Assembly: GCA_041920415.1 (NCBI GenBank)
Contig: JBHGYD010000003.1
Span: forward strand, 1 to 64,000
Length of the DNA: 64,000 bases
DNA from: JBHGYD01 sp041920415
GTDB taxonomy: Bacteria; Bacillota; Bacilli; Bacillales; Anoxybacillaceae
Direction of reading: 5' to 3'
Part shown: positions 14,017 through 21,935 of the stretch, in pieces
How the letters are laid out: the number at the start of each line of letters is the position of its first letter
Numbering within the stretch: the stretch's first letter is position 1
Translations under genes and position numbers: made by a program
The notes under the pieces: generated by a model
The model's database searches: none
The model's input: the letters and a program-made list of their open reading frames with translations, nothing else
What the model was told of the DNA's origin: nothing

Positions 14017-15755
14017 TATTGAAACAACTCCTTGCATTTTGTATGAACTTCATGTGGTAAGAATGGATTGCCGTCATATTTTAATACGCTGTAAATTTTG
14101 TCGGCATGTCCCACGTTCATTTTTAAGAGGCTAGCAAGCTGACCTGTTGCGTTATGTTCCACGACAACGACTTTTTTCGCTGCTTGTACTAACGGTAACA
14201 TTTCGTTAGTTGGGAACGGATGAATAAGTCGAACATGTGCGTGGTTGACTTTTAAACCGTCAAGTTCTAATCGTTTCATCGCCTCTTCGATTGCACCGCG
14301 AGTTGAGTTAAAGCCAACGATTAGTAAATCCGCTTCTTCGTGTTTCACGTTTTTATGAACTGGTGTGTTAAATTTAATATTTTTTAATTTACGCAAACGT
14401 TTATCCATTTGCGCTTTGCGGTTCGCCGCTACTTCTGACGGTTTTCCAGTTTCATCGTGCTCTACGCCTGTTACATGGTGAATTCCGTTTGGCATACCAG
14501 GAAGTACGCGCGGTGAAACGCCGTCTTCTGTCACTTCGTATCGTTTGAAATACCCTTTATCTTCAACCGGCGGAAGCTCTCCTGTTACTAATTTGCCGCG
14601 ACGAATTTCAATTTTGTCGTATTCAAGCGGCTCCACTGTTTGTTTTCCAAGCGAAAGTTGCAAGTCTGATAAAACGATGACTGGACATTGATATTCTTCC
14701 GCAAGATTGAACGCCTCGACCATATCGTAAAACGCTTCTTGCACCGTGCTTGGCGCCATGACAATTTTCGGAATTTCTCCGTGCGTTCCGTAAATCATGG
14801 CCATTAAGTCCGACTGTTCTTGCTTCGTCGGTAATCCTGTACTTGGACCGCCGCGCTGCGTATCCACAATCACGACTGGCGTTTCTGTAATTCCCGCAAG
14901 ACCGATCGCTTCCATCATTAATGAAAGACCAGGTCCCGCTGATGCTGTTAATGTACGTACACCTGCATAGTTTGCACCAATTGCCATTGTACAAGCGGCA
15001 ATTTCATCTTCTGTTTGGATGACCGCGCCACCCAATGTTGGAAGCTTTTTAATTAAGTATTCCATAATTTCGGATGCTGGAGTAATTGGATACGCCGCCA
15101 TAAAACGCGCACCGCCGGCAAGTGCTCCTAATGCAATCGCATCGTTACCGATCATGTACATGCGTTTTTTGCCGTCCGCTTTCTCCAATTTCATCGTTTG
15201 AATGTTGTCACCAAGCTGCTCTTTCATAAATTGAGCGCCTGCTCGAATCGCTTCCATGTTTTTCTCAACAACTTGTTGCCCTTTGCGACCGAATATTTCC
15301 TCGACTACTTCTTGATATACGTTAATATCAAGATCAAGTACCGCACTCGAAGCCCCGACCGCCACCATGTTTTTCATGAGCGATGTTCCTAAATTTGTTG
15401 CGATATCTGTAAATGGAACCGCATACAAAGTCACATTGAAGCCTTCAGGAATGGTCGGATTAAACTTCGCGTCTGCAATAACAATACCTCCATCACGAAG
15501 CTCGTGAAAATTAAAATCAATAGTCTCTTGGTCAAACGCTACTAATATATCAAGATCGTCGGCAATCGAACGAACTTGTGTTGTACTTACGCGAATTTTA
15601 TTGTTCGTATGCCCACCCTTAATACGAGAAGAGAAATGGCGATAGCCGTACAAGTAATAACCTAAACGGTTTAATGCAATGGAGAATATTTCACCGGTAC
15701 TTTCAATACCTTCCCCTTGTTGTCCTCCAACTTTCCATGAAAGTTGACTAATCAT
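14016..15755 (-). CDS. korA: 2-oxoacid:ferredoxin oxidoreductase, fused gamma-alpha subunit (KorA type)
   Basis: 579 residues. The first 185 or so are the gamma domain (…KVGGQQGEGIESTGEIF… to …GAQFMKEQLG). The alpha part follows, with the pyrimidine-binding fold (…FMAAYPITPASEIMEYL…, …TEDEIAACTMAIGANYAG…, …TLTASAGPGLSLM…) and a C-terminal transketolase-like domain (…HVRLIHPFPTNEM…). The gamma-alpha fusion and its one-base overlap with korB are typical of Bacillaceae KorAB. It is not accompanied by a dedicated ferredoxin subunit here, so a free ferredoxin must accept electrons. Confidence 0.92.
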   Translation of the reverse strand: MISQLSWKVGGQQGEGIESTGEIFSIALNRLGYYLYGYRHFSSRIKGGHTNNKIRVSTTQVRSIADDLDILVAFDQETIDFNFHELRDGGIVIADAKFNPTIPEGFNVTLYAVPFTDIATNLGTSLMKNMVAVGASSAVLDLDINVYQEVVEEIFGRKGQQVVEKNMEAIRAGAQFMKEQLGDNIQTMKLEKADGKKRMYMIGNDAIALGALAGGARFMAAYPITPASEIMEYLIKKLPTLGGAVIQTEDEIAACTMAIGANYAGVRTLTASAGPGLSLMMEAIGLAGITETPVVIVDTQRGGPSTGLPTKQEQSDLMAMIYGTHGEIPKIVMAPSTVQEAFYDMVEAFNLAEEYQCPVIVLSDLQLSLGKQTVEPLEYDKIEIRRGKLVTGELPPVEDKGYFKRYEVTEDGVSPRVLPGMPNGIHHVTGVEHDETGKPSEVAANRKAQMDKRLRKLKNIKFNTPVHKNVKHEEADLLIVGFNSTRGAIEEAMKRLELDGLKVNHAHVRLIHPFPTNEMLPLVQAAKKVVVVEHNATGQLASLLKMNVGHADKIYSVLKYDGNPFLPHEVHTKCKELFQ

Positions 15756-15949
15756 TTCTTACACCCCTTTAAATTCCATCGATTATAGCGTATGTTCTAC
15801 GATTATAAGTGTAACACTTTTCCGATAAAATCACTAGAATTTAAGCCTGTGATTTTTTCAAAAATTTTAGCATATGGGAATATACTAAACGATTTCATTC
15901 TAGACCTATCGGAAAAAAAATGCAACCCTTTACAAAAAAATTATCGTTT

Positions 15950-16873
15950 TCATTGTGGTAAACGTTTATAAAAGTTTTTAAACAAAAAGCGTTCGACTTC
16001 GGTTTCGGAATAATGTTTTTGCAGCTCGTTTACTAATTGGGCGTAGCAACGAATATTTTCCAATCCCTCTACCGTTTCAACGATACCATCAAAATCAGAG
16101 CCAAATCCAACATGGTGTGCGCCTCCAAGTGAACAAACATGTTCTAAATGACGGAGAACATCAGAAATCGTTGCTTTTTTGCCGTCTGCTACTAAAAAAT
16201 ACGGAACAAACGTAATCCCCATTACGCCATTTTTAGAAATTAACGCACGAATTTGGTCATCACGTAAATTGCGAGGGTGTGGACATAGACGATACGCATT
16301 CGAATGGGAAGCAATCGGAAAACGAGCAATTTCCATTACGTCCCAAAACGCTTTTTCCGACAAATGGGAGACATCAACCCAACGTTTCGCTTCGTTTAAC
16401 TGTATGACGACTTGTTTTCCGAATTGAGTTAAGCCGGCTCCTCGCTGTTCCCATGCTCCATCGGCGACAGCGTTAGCCCAATTCCACGTAAGACCTACCG
16501 AAATCACACCAAGACGAAGCAATGTTTTTAATTTCACAAGGTTTGTCCCAATCGCTTCGCATCCTTCAAGCGTTAACATCGCTCCTATTTCATTTTCTGC
16601 TAACCTATCTATATCGCTTTTGGATTGAACAAATTTTATGTTTGGAAAACGATCGATGATTTGTTGAAAAAAAATGTCAATCATCTCTAAAGCAACGGTA
16701 AAACGTGATTCTTCTGGAACGTTTTCGGGAATGTATATTGCAAAACATTGCACTTTACTTTTAGCTTCCACAAGCGAATCAAGATTGACATGGAGTTCGT
16801 TACTATCTTGAAACGATAATAAACGATTGCTCCACAGCTTCATTAAGGCATCGCAATGGGCGTCGAAAATCAT
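15950..16873 (-). CDS. Membrane dipeptidase (M19, renal dipeptidase family)
   Basis: A 307-residue zinc dipeptidase homologue. Metal and active-site positions are visible: His6-x-Asp8 (DAHCDAL), the bridging Glu in LTLEGCEAIG, the His pair region (…SHLSEKAFWDV… and …SHSNAYRLCPHPRNL…) and FGSDFDGI near the end. The family hydrolyses dipeptides, including some with D-residues; the natural substrate here is unknown. The start chosen is the ATG at 16873 (MIFDAHCD), preceded by GGAGGGG; the longer frame to 16927 runs through the spoVS terminator and is rejected. It stands between spoVS and korA. Confidence 0.88.
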   Translation of the reverse strand: MIFDAHCDALMKLWSNRLLSFQDSNELHVNLDSLVEAKSKVQCFAIYIPENVPEESRFTVALEMIDIFFQQIIDRFPNIKFVQSKSDIDRLAENEIGAMLTLEGCEAIGTNLVKLKTLLRLGVISVGLTWNWANAVADGAWEQRGAGLTQFGKQVVIQLNEAKRWVDVSHLSEKAFWDVMEIARFPIASHSNAYRLCPHPRNLRDDQIRALISKNGVMGITFVPYFLVADGKKATISDVLRHLEHVCSLGGAHHVGFGSDFDGIVETVEGLENIRCYAQLVNELQKHYSETEVERFLFKNFYKRLPQ

Positions 16874-16897
16874 AAAAACCCCTCCGTGTGATAAATA

Positions 16898-16936
16898 AAA
16901 TAACCTGCTTGCTGTATTTGATCGCAAACAGGTTAT
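16898..16936 (-). terminator. Terminator of spoVS
   Basis: AATAACCTG and CAGGTTATT form a 9-bp stem closing a loop of about 20 nt, followed on the minus strand by TTATTTATC. It begins about 20 bp after the spoVS stop. Confidence 0.65.
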
Positions 16937-16955
16937 TTGAGTATAGTTTTACCGA

Positions 16956-17216
16956 TTAGCGAGGCTCAACAATCAATTTAATCGCGGTACGCTCTTCGCC
17001 ATCAATTACAATATCTGTGAATGCAGGAATACAAATAAGGTCTACTCCACTTGGCGCCACAAATCCTCGTGCGATAGCTACTGCCTTAACGGCTTGGTTT
17101 AATGCACCTGCGCCGATCGCTTGAATTTCGGCAGCTCCTCGTTCGCGCAACACCCCAGCAAGTGCACCAGCTACAGAATTAGGATTAGATTTTGCTGAAA
17201 CTTTTAATATTTCCAT
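16956..17216 (-). CDS. spoVS: Stage V sporulation protein S
   Basis: 86 residues, the usual size and nearly identical to other SpoVS proteins (MEILKVSAKSNPNSVAGALAG…, ending AIKLIVEPR). It is an Alba-like nucleic-acid-binding protein that affects septation and coat or cortex steps in sporulation. AAGGAGG precedes the ATG. A σH promoter is visible 64 bp upstream, matching its known early-sporulation expression in B. subtilis. Confidence 0.97.
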   Translation of the reverse strand: MEILKVSAKSNPNSVAGALAGVLRERGAAEIQAIGAGALNQAVKAVAIARGFVAPSGVDLICIPAFTDIVIDGEERTAIKLIVEPR

Positions 17217-17279
17217 TCCTGGTTCCTCCTTAATTTCTACAATAATTCATTCATATGAATCTGATTCCATTGTTACTAT

Positions 17280-17306
17280 ATTCACTGTTTTGACAAGTAT
17301 TCCTGC
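17280..17306 (-). promoter_or_regulatory. σH promoter of spoVS
   Basis: The minus strand reads GCAGGAATA (17306-17298), an 11-bp gap, then AGTGAAT (17286-17280). Both boxes match the σH consensus RnAGGAwWW-N11/12-RnnGAAT at every defined position. B. subtilis spoVS is known to be σH-dependent. Confidence 0.85.
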
Positions 17307-17346
17307 TAGAACAAAAAATATTTTTAAAAAATTCTTTAAAAGCGAA

Positions 17347-18141
17347 TTATTCAAAATATGGGTGATCGTCATTAATCATAATTCGTTCAATTGCTTTTGC
17401 TCGTCCCGTTTTTTGCTCAATGTCAATAATAACCGCATTAAGTTGACTTCTTCCTTCCGTCACTTCAAAACGAACCGGAAGTGCCGTTAAAAATTTCCTC
17501 AATACCGCTTCTCGCTCTACTCCTAAAATGCCGTCGTATGGACCGGTCATACCAACATCAGTCATATAGGCCGTGCCTTTCGGTAAAATGCGGGCATCCG
17601 CTGTTTGCACGTGTGTATGCGTGCCAACAACCGCAGAAACACGCCCATCTAAATACCATCCCATCGCTTGTTTCTCACTTGTCGCTTCCGCATGAAAATC
17701 GACAAAAATAATGGGTGTGCGCTCGGATGCTTCGGCAATCAACTCATCGGCTTTTTTAAACGGACAATCAATCGCTGGTAAAAATGTTCTTCCTTGTAAG
17801 TTAATAATTGCGACTTCGAGTTGGTCCGTTTGCACGTATACGATTCCTTTTCCGGGTGTCCCCGCTGGAAAATTAGCCGGACGGACTAACGCTTTTGCTT
17901 CGTCGATAAATTCAAAAATCTCACGATTGTCCCATGCGTGATTTCCAAGCGTCACTGCATGAGCTCCCTGTTCGAGAAAACCGCGATATATTTTTTCAGT
18001 AATTCCTTTTCCTCCTGCGGCATTCTCGCCGTTAATAATAATGACGTTTGGTTTATGCTTTGCTTTTAATTTTGGAAGATATTGTTCTACCATTTTTCGC
18101 CCTGGTGAGCCGACGACATCGCCAATAAACAATAGTTTCAT
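17347..18141 (-). CDS. ymdB: YmdB phosphodiesterase (calcineurin-like)
   Basis: 264 residues. The metal-binding motifs of the YmdB family are present: GDVVG (Asp8), NGENAAGGKG (Glu39-Asn40), TLGNHAWDN (Asn/His) and the late VGTHTHVQTAD. YmdB hydrolyses 2',3'- or 3',5'-cyclic nucleotides in vitro and influences biofilm and late-adaptive gene expression in B. subtilis. It follows rny by about 85 bp with the rny terminator between, the conserved order. Confidence 0.95.
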   Translation of the reverse strand: MKLLFIGDVVGSPGRKMVEQYLPKLKAKHKPNVIIINGENAAGGKGITEKIYRGFLEQGAHAVTLGNHAWDNREIFEFIDEAKALVRPANFPAGTPGKGIVYVQTDQLEVAIINLQGRTFLPAIDCPFKKADELIAEASERTPIIFVDFHAEATSEKQAMGWYLDGRVSAVVGTHTHVQTADARILPKGTAYMTDVGMTGPYDGILGVEREAVLRKFLTALPVRFEVTEGRSQLNAVIIDIEQKTGRAKAIERIMINDDHPYFE

Positions 18142-18194
18142 CGTATAACCCTTTCTAAGCTTGGAATTTCACTAGTTCAAGTTTGGCATAAAAC

Positions 18195-18232
18195 AACAAA
18201 AAAATAAAGTGGCAATACTGCCACTTTATTTT
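18195..18232 (-). terminator. Terminator of rny
   Basis: AAAATAAAGTGGCA (18201-18214) pairs with TGCCACTTTATTTT (18219-18232) with a 4-nt loop; T-rich sequence follows on the minus strand. The stem overlaps the rny stop codon. Confidence 0.8.
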
Positions 18233-19797
18233 GCATATTCCACCGCTCGCGTTTCGCGAATAACCGTAATTTTTATATGACCCGGATAATCGAGCTCTTC
18301 CTCGATTCGTTTACGAATATCGCGCGCTAATCGATGCGCTTCGAGATCATCAATCGCATCTGGCTTAACCATGATACGTACTTCGCGCCCTGCTTGAATG
18401 GCGTAAGATTTTTCGACACCTTCATATGATTCGGCGATTTCTTCAAGCTTTTCAAGACGTCGAATATAGTTTTCTAACGTTTCACTACGCGCTCCCGGTC
18501 TTGCCGCAGAAAGGGCATCCGCTGCAGCCACTAATACAGCGATTACGGAAGTTGGTTCCGTATCACCATGATGGGAAGCGATGCTGTTGATAACAACCGG
18601 GTGCTCTTTATACTTCGTTGCTAATTCTACCCCAATTTCAACATGGCTTCCTTCCACTTCATGGTCAATCGCTTTTCCGATATCATGGAGCAAGCCAGCG
18701 CGTCTTGCTAACATTTCATCTTCGCCTAATTCCGCAGCCATGAGCCCTGCTAAAAAGGCAACTTCCATCGAATGTTTTAACACGTTCTGACCGTAGCTTG
18801 TCCGGAATTTGAGACGACCTAAAATTTTAATTAAATCTGGGTGCAGTCCGTGAACACCAACTTCAAATGTCGTTTGTTCTCCGACTTCGCGAATATGCTC
18901 GTCGACTTCTCGTCTCGCTTTTTCAACCATCTCTTCAATTCGTGCCGGATGAATGCGTCCATCTTGAACAAGTTTATCTAAAGCAAGTCTAGCCGTTTCG
19001 CGACGAATCGGGTCAAATCCGGATAAAATGACCGCTTCCGGTGTATCGTCAATGATTAAATCGATACCGGTTAACGTCTCAAGCGTGCGAATATTGCGCC
19101 CTTCACGACCGATGATACGACCTTTCATTTCATCGTTTGGCAAATTGACGACAGATACGGTCGTTTCGGCAACATGATCAGCCGCACAGCGCTGAATCGC
19201 AAGTGACAAAATCTCTTTCGCCTTTTTATCCGCTTCTTCTTTCGCTCGCATCTCCGCTTCTTTAATCATGACGGCGATTTCATGAGAAAGCTCTTTTTCC
19301 ACACGCTCTAAAATAATTTGACGAGCCTCTTCGCGCGTTAAGCTAGAAATGCGCTCTAGTTCCGCTTGCTCTTTTTGAACGAGTTCTTCCACTTTGCTTT
19401 CCATCTCTTCAATATGCTGTTGTCTTTTGTTAAGAGAATCTTCTTTTTTCTCTAAAAGCGTTTCGCGTTTATTGAGCGCTTCGTCTTTTCGATCGAGATT
19501 CTCCTCTTTTTGCAATAAACGATTTTCTTGTTTTTGCAGCTCACTTCTTCGGTCACGAATTTCTCGCTCTGCCTCTGTACGAAGTTTGTGAATCTCATCC
19601 TTTGCTTCAAGAAGCGCTTCTTTTTTTAGCGCATCAGCTTCACGTTTTGCTTCTTCGATGATTTGGTTCGCAGCCATTTGTGCGCCACCAATTTTCGCTT
19701 CTGCAATGGATTTACGAACAAAAAAGCCAACAACTGCACCGACGACTAGACCAAGCAAAGCGGAGATGATGATTATAATGACATCCATCCATTTCAC
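18226..19797 (-). CDS. rny: Ribonuclease Y
   Basis: 523 residues. An N-terminal membrane anchor (about residues 5-27, …IIIIIISALLGLVVGAVVGFF…) is followed by a long coiled coil rich in Glu/Lys/Arg (about 30-200), a KH domain (…DEMKGRIIGREGRNIRTLE…) and an HD domain (…LLHDIGKAIDHE…SHHGDTEP…). RNase Y is the membrane-bound endonuclease that starts mRNA decay and matures several operons in Firmicutes. AGGAGGTG precedes the ATG at 19797. The gene has its own strong promoter and an unusually long 5' leader of about 300 nt. Confidence 0.97.
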   Translation of the reverse strand: MKWMDVIIIIISALLGLVVGAVVGFFVRKSIAEAKIGGAQMAANQIIEEAKREADALKKEALLEAKDEIHKLRTEAEREIRDRRSELQKQENRLLQKEENLDRKDEALNKRETLLEKKEDSLNKRQQHIEEMESKVEELVQKEQAELERISSLTREEARQIILERVEKELSHEIAVMIKEAEMRAKEEADKKAKEILSLAIQRCAADHVAETTVSVVNLPNDEMKGRIIGREGRNIRTLETLTGIDLIIDDTPEAVILSGFDPIRRETARLALDKLVQDGRIHPARIEEMVEKARREVDEHIREVGEQTTFEVGVHGLHPDLIKILGRLKFRTSYGQNVLKHSMEVAFLAGLMAAELGEDEMLARRAGLLHDIGKAIDHEVEGSHVEIGVELATKYKEHPVVINSIASHHGDTEPTSVIAVLVAAADALSAARPGARSETLENYIRRLEKLEEIAESYEGVEKSYAIQAGREVRIMVKPDAIDDLEAHRLARDIRKRIEEELDYPGHIKITVIRETRAVEYAK

Positions 19798-20110
19798 CTC
19801 CTCTTGCTATGAACTTGTTTGTCACTAAATGAATGTCGGCATGTACATTGTTACAAAAGGTTTCAACATACAGCACAAAGGCTTTTCACATTGTCGCTGA
19901 ATGCCTTGCACGACAAAAGTCTCTAGTTTGTGTTACGAAAGAGCATTTTTCTGTATCTTCATACAGACACTCACTCTTACTTCACAAGACTTTCGTGAGC
20001 AAGAATTTCTACGAACCCATTCACGCTTTGTACGTCCGATTCAAGACGTTTCATCCCAATGATGAAACTCGGATTTTTATTGTTTCTTTTTTTGTAAAAT
20101 ATACATGTTA
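19798..20110 (-). promoter_or_regulatory. Long structured 5' leader of rny
   Basis: This stretch of about 310 bp holds no gene. It is the untranslated leader implied by the promoter at 20111-20139. Stems readable on the minus strand include GTTTCATC-ATTGG-GATGAAAC (about 20050-20070) and CTGTAT-GAAG-ATACAG (about 19945-19960). No known riboswitch family is recognised, and there is no reading frame with a ribosome-binding site longer than a few codons. Self-regulation through RNase cleavage of the leader is possible but is inference. Confidence 0.5.
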
Positions 20111-20139
20111 ATTTTAAAGGTGGTAAAATTTATTGTCAA
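20111..20139 (-). promoter_or_regulatory. σA promoter of rny
   Basis: On the minus strand TTGACA (20139-20134), a 17-bp spacer, then TAAAAT (20116-20111). It is a near-consensus housekeeping promoter. It puts the start of transcription near 20104, just after the recA terminator. Confidence 0.8.
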
Positions 20140-20171
20140 GATAATAAGCATTTCAATATGACAGAATGTTT

Positions 20172-20212
20172 CAAAAACAAAAGAAGAGACAACGATCAAC
20201 ATTGTCTCTTCT
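20172..20212 (-). terminator. Terminator of recA
   Basis: AGAAGAGACAA (20182-20192) pairs with TTGTCTCTTCT (20202-20212), 11 bp, followed on the minus strand by TTTGTTTTTG. It begins about 10 bp after the recA stop. Confidence 0.9.
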
Positions 20213-20222
20213 CGCCATTCAA

Positions 20223-20663
20223 TCATTCCTCAAAGAAACCCAATTCTTCTTGCTGTTCAGCGTCGGAGTTTGCTATACGTGCAGGAGCATCTACACCATA
20301 ATGCTTACGAATTTCTTGAGCAATCTCTTCCATGATGTGCGGATTTTCTTTTAAGAATTGTTTCGCATTTTCGCGACCTTGACCAAGACGCTCGTCTTTA
20401 TATGAATACCAAGAACCGCTTTTTTGGATGATATCTAACTCAGAACCCATATCAATAATTTCGCCTTCGCGTGAAATCCCTTCTCCGTACATAATATCGA
20501 CATCGGCTGTTTTAAATGGAGGTGCTACCTTGTTTTTCACAACTTTAATTTTTGTTTTGTTTCCAACCATGTCGTTACCTTGCTTAATTTGCTCGGCACG
20601 ACGTACTTCTAAACGAACAGAAGCATAGAATTTTAATGCGCGTCCACCGGGAGTTGTCTCTGG
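20223..20663 (-). CDS. recA: RecA, exon 2 (C-terminal 146 residues)
   Basis: The downstream part of RecA, starting at the Pro codon of PETTPGGRALKF (second half of the ssDNA-binding L2 loop), continuing through the conserved …KVVKNKVAPPF… and …GSWYSYKDERLGQGRENAKQFL… segments and ending in the acidic tail EEQEELGFFEE-like (…QQEELGFFEE). An ATG at 20666 gives a free-standing frame, but it has no ribosome-binding site and its ATG is the last bases of the intron, so this is an exon rather than a separate gene. Joined to exon 1 it completes a 350-residue RecA. Confidence 0.93.
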   Translation of the reverse strand, partial: PETTPGGRALKFYASVRLEVRRAEQIKQGNDMVGNKTKIKVVKNKVAPPFKTADVDIMYGEGISREGEIIDMGSELDIIQKSGSWYSYKDERLGQGRENAKQFLKENPHIMEEIAQEIRKHYGVDAPARIANSDAEQQEELGFFEE

Positions 20664-21095
20664 CATAACCTATAGATTTACCATCTCTATAGCTTGGACT
20701 ATATCTTCATCTCCAAATTGGAGAGCCTTGCGCTTCCAGCAGTAGCCTATCCTCTGCTGTACCCTACTCAGTGACAAAATGTCCTTTTCGGTAGTCTCTA
20801 CACCTTCCTTACATATAGTAAGGCTTGGCACGGTATTACCCCATGAAATGATTGGAGGGCTCCACCGTTAGCACGAAATGACTTCGTACACCCCTAGGCA
20901 ATCGGGTTCACAAGGTTTTTTTCTTGCTATCACTAGCAAGGGAAACCCAGAGTAAACTCCTTAATCTGCCGAATTACACGTTCTATATTCTGTAGCTCTC
21001 TTTCGTAAAATAACGATATGCTAAAAAGGGACTTTTCAATTTAGAGCTACAGTGGCAACCGTGTAAAACGCAAATTAAGCAACTACTCTCTGTTG
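20664..21095 (-). mobile_element. Group I intron inserted in recA (432 nt, no endonuclease ORF)
   Basis: The insert divides recA exactly between codons for MFGN and PETT. The upstream exon ends in U and the insert ends in G, the group I rule. An R-like element (GGUGUAGAGACUA, 20804-20792) and an S-like element (AAGAUAUAGUCC, 20707-20696) match the conserved core and can pair as P7 (ACUA/UAGU). Other stems on the minus strand: P2 CUGUAGCUCU/AGAGCUACAG (21052-21043 with 20999-20990); CUUGCUA-GUGA-UAGCAAG with a GNRA loop (20940-20923); CCUUAC/GUAAGG; CAGCAG/CUGCUG; and a terminal CUAUAG stem. GUUUU at 21069-21065 could be the internal guide pairing with GAAAU at the exon end (P1). P and Q elements are less certain. 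No frame for a homing endonuclease is present. Group I introns in recA are known from the Bacillus cereus group. Confidence 0.9.
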
Positions 21096-21707
21096 ATTTC
21101 CAAACATAACTCCCACTTTTTCGCGAATTTGGTTAATAAAAATTGCGATTGTTTTTGATTTATTAATCGCCCCTGATAATTTCCGCAACGCTTGCGACAT
21201 AAGACGAGCTTGCAGACCGACGTGAGCGTCACCCATTTCCCCATCAATTTCCGCTTTTGGCACAAGTGCCGCGACAGAGTCGATGACGATAATATCGACC
21301 GCACCGCTTCTTACTAATGCTTCTGCGATTTCCAAGGCCTGCTCTCCTGTATCTGGTTGCGAAAGCAGCAATTCGTCAATATTGACTCCCAACTTTTGTG
21401 CATAAATCGGATCAAGCGCATGTTCGGCATCAATGAAAGCCGCTTGTCCTCCTAATTTTTGTACTTCCGCAATCGCATGAAGCGCAACGGTCGTTTTACC
21501 AGAAGATTCTGGACCGTAAATTTCGATGATACGTCCGCGTGGATAACCTCCGACGCCCAATGCAATATCCAGTGCTAGCGAGCCGCTTGATACCGTTGAA
21601 ATTTGACGGTCGGTTTGCTCTCCTAGCTTCATAATCGAACCTTTACCAAACTGCTTTTCAATTTGTTTTAACGCCTGCTCTAAGGCCGCTTGACGATCTT
21701 GATTCAC
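21096..21707 (-). CDS. recA: RecA recombinase, exon 1 (N-terminal 204 residues)
   Basis: The first 204 residues of RecA, the ATPase that forms filaments on single-stranded DNA, drives strand exchange and triggers LexA self-cleavage. Visible motifs: Walker A GPESSGKTT, the L1 region (…DGEMGDAHVGLQARLMSQ…), Walker B IIVIDSVAAL and the start of L2 (…INQIREKVGVMFGN). Translation begins at a GTG (21707) after AAGGAGG. Without splicing the frame would read six intron-coded residues (QQRVVA) and stop, giving a 210-residue protein lacking half of L2 and the C-terminal domain. The spliced product (20223-20663 joined to 21096-21707) has 350 residues. Expression should be SOS-controlled (LexA box upstream), and intron splicing adds a further required step. 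The pgsA-cinA-recA order is the conserved one. Confidence 0.95.
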
Positions 21708-21740
21708 TTACCAATTCCTCCTTTTTTCTCACCTATTTAT

Positions 21741-21792
21741 ACTATACCGCTTTTTCACGTCGTTGCCAAGAAAAAACTCGAACGTTTATTCG
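21741..21792 (-). promoter_or_regulatory. recA promoter with LexA (SOS) box
   Basis: A housekeeping promoter is clear on the minus strand: TTGGCA (21769-21764), a 17-bp spacer, TATAGT (21746-21741). Just upstream, 21779-21792 reads CGAACGTTTATTCG, which differs from the Bacillus SOS-box pattern CGAAC-N4-GTTCG at one position. LexA bound there would block the -35 region. Confidence 0.8.
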
Positions 21793-21900
21793 TTTCTTTT
21801 TCTATTTTTCATGGTGAAAATAGAAATTTTCTCCTAAGGAAACAGTAAGAAATGTTTATATGTCGATAGAGGGGATTTCCTTGTGATGCGTGATGAGTGG

Positions 21901-21935
21901 AAAAAAAGGCAGCTGCTCTTAAAGAGCAGCTGCTA
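21901..21935 (-). terminator. Terminator of cinA
   Basis: Perfect 13-bp stem AGCAGCTGCTCTT/AAGAGCAGCTGCC on the minus strand with TTTTTTT after it. Its first arm encodes the last Ala-Ala-Ala-Leu codons of cinA. It separates cinA from recA, so recA depends on its own promoter. Confidence 0.9.

Noticed and set aside
16874..16927. N-terminal extension of the dipeptidase
   Set aside because: It overlaps the spoVS terminator. The ATG at 16873 has GGAGGGG at good spacing.
20664..21095. Intein or group II intron in recA
   Set aside because: The insert has stops in the recA frame at once, so it cannot be an intein. It lacks GUGYG at the 5' end and an AY 3' end with a domain V, so group II does not fit.
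20223..21707. recA as a frameshifted or inactivated pseudogene
   Set aside because: The insert is precise, the exons join in frame without loss of a residue, and the insert has group I splice-site and core features. A promoter, SOS box and terminator are all intact.
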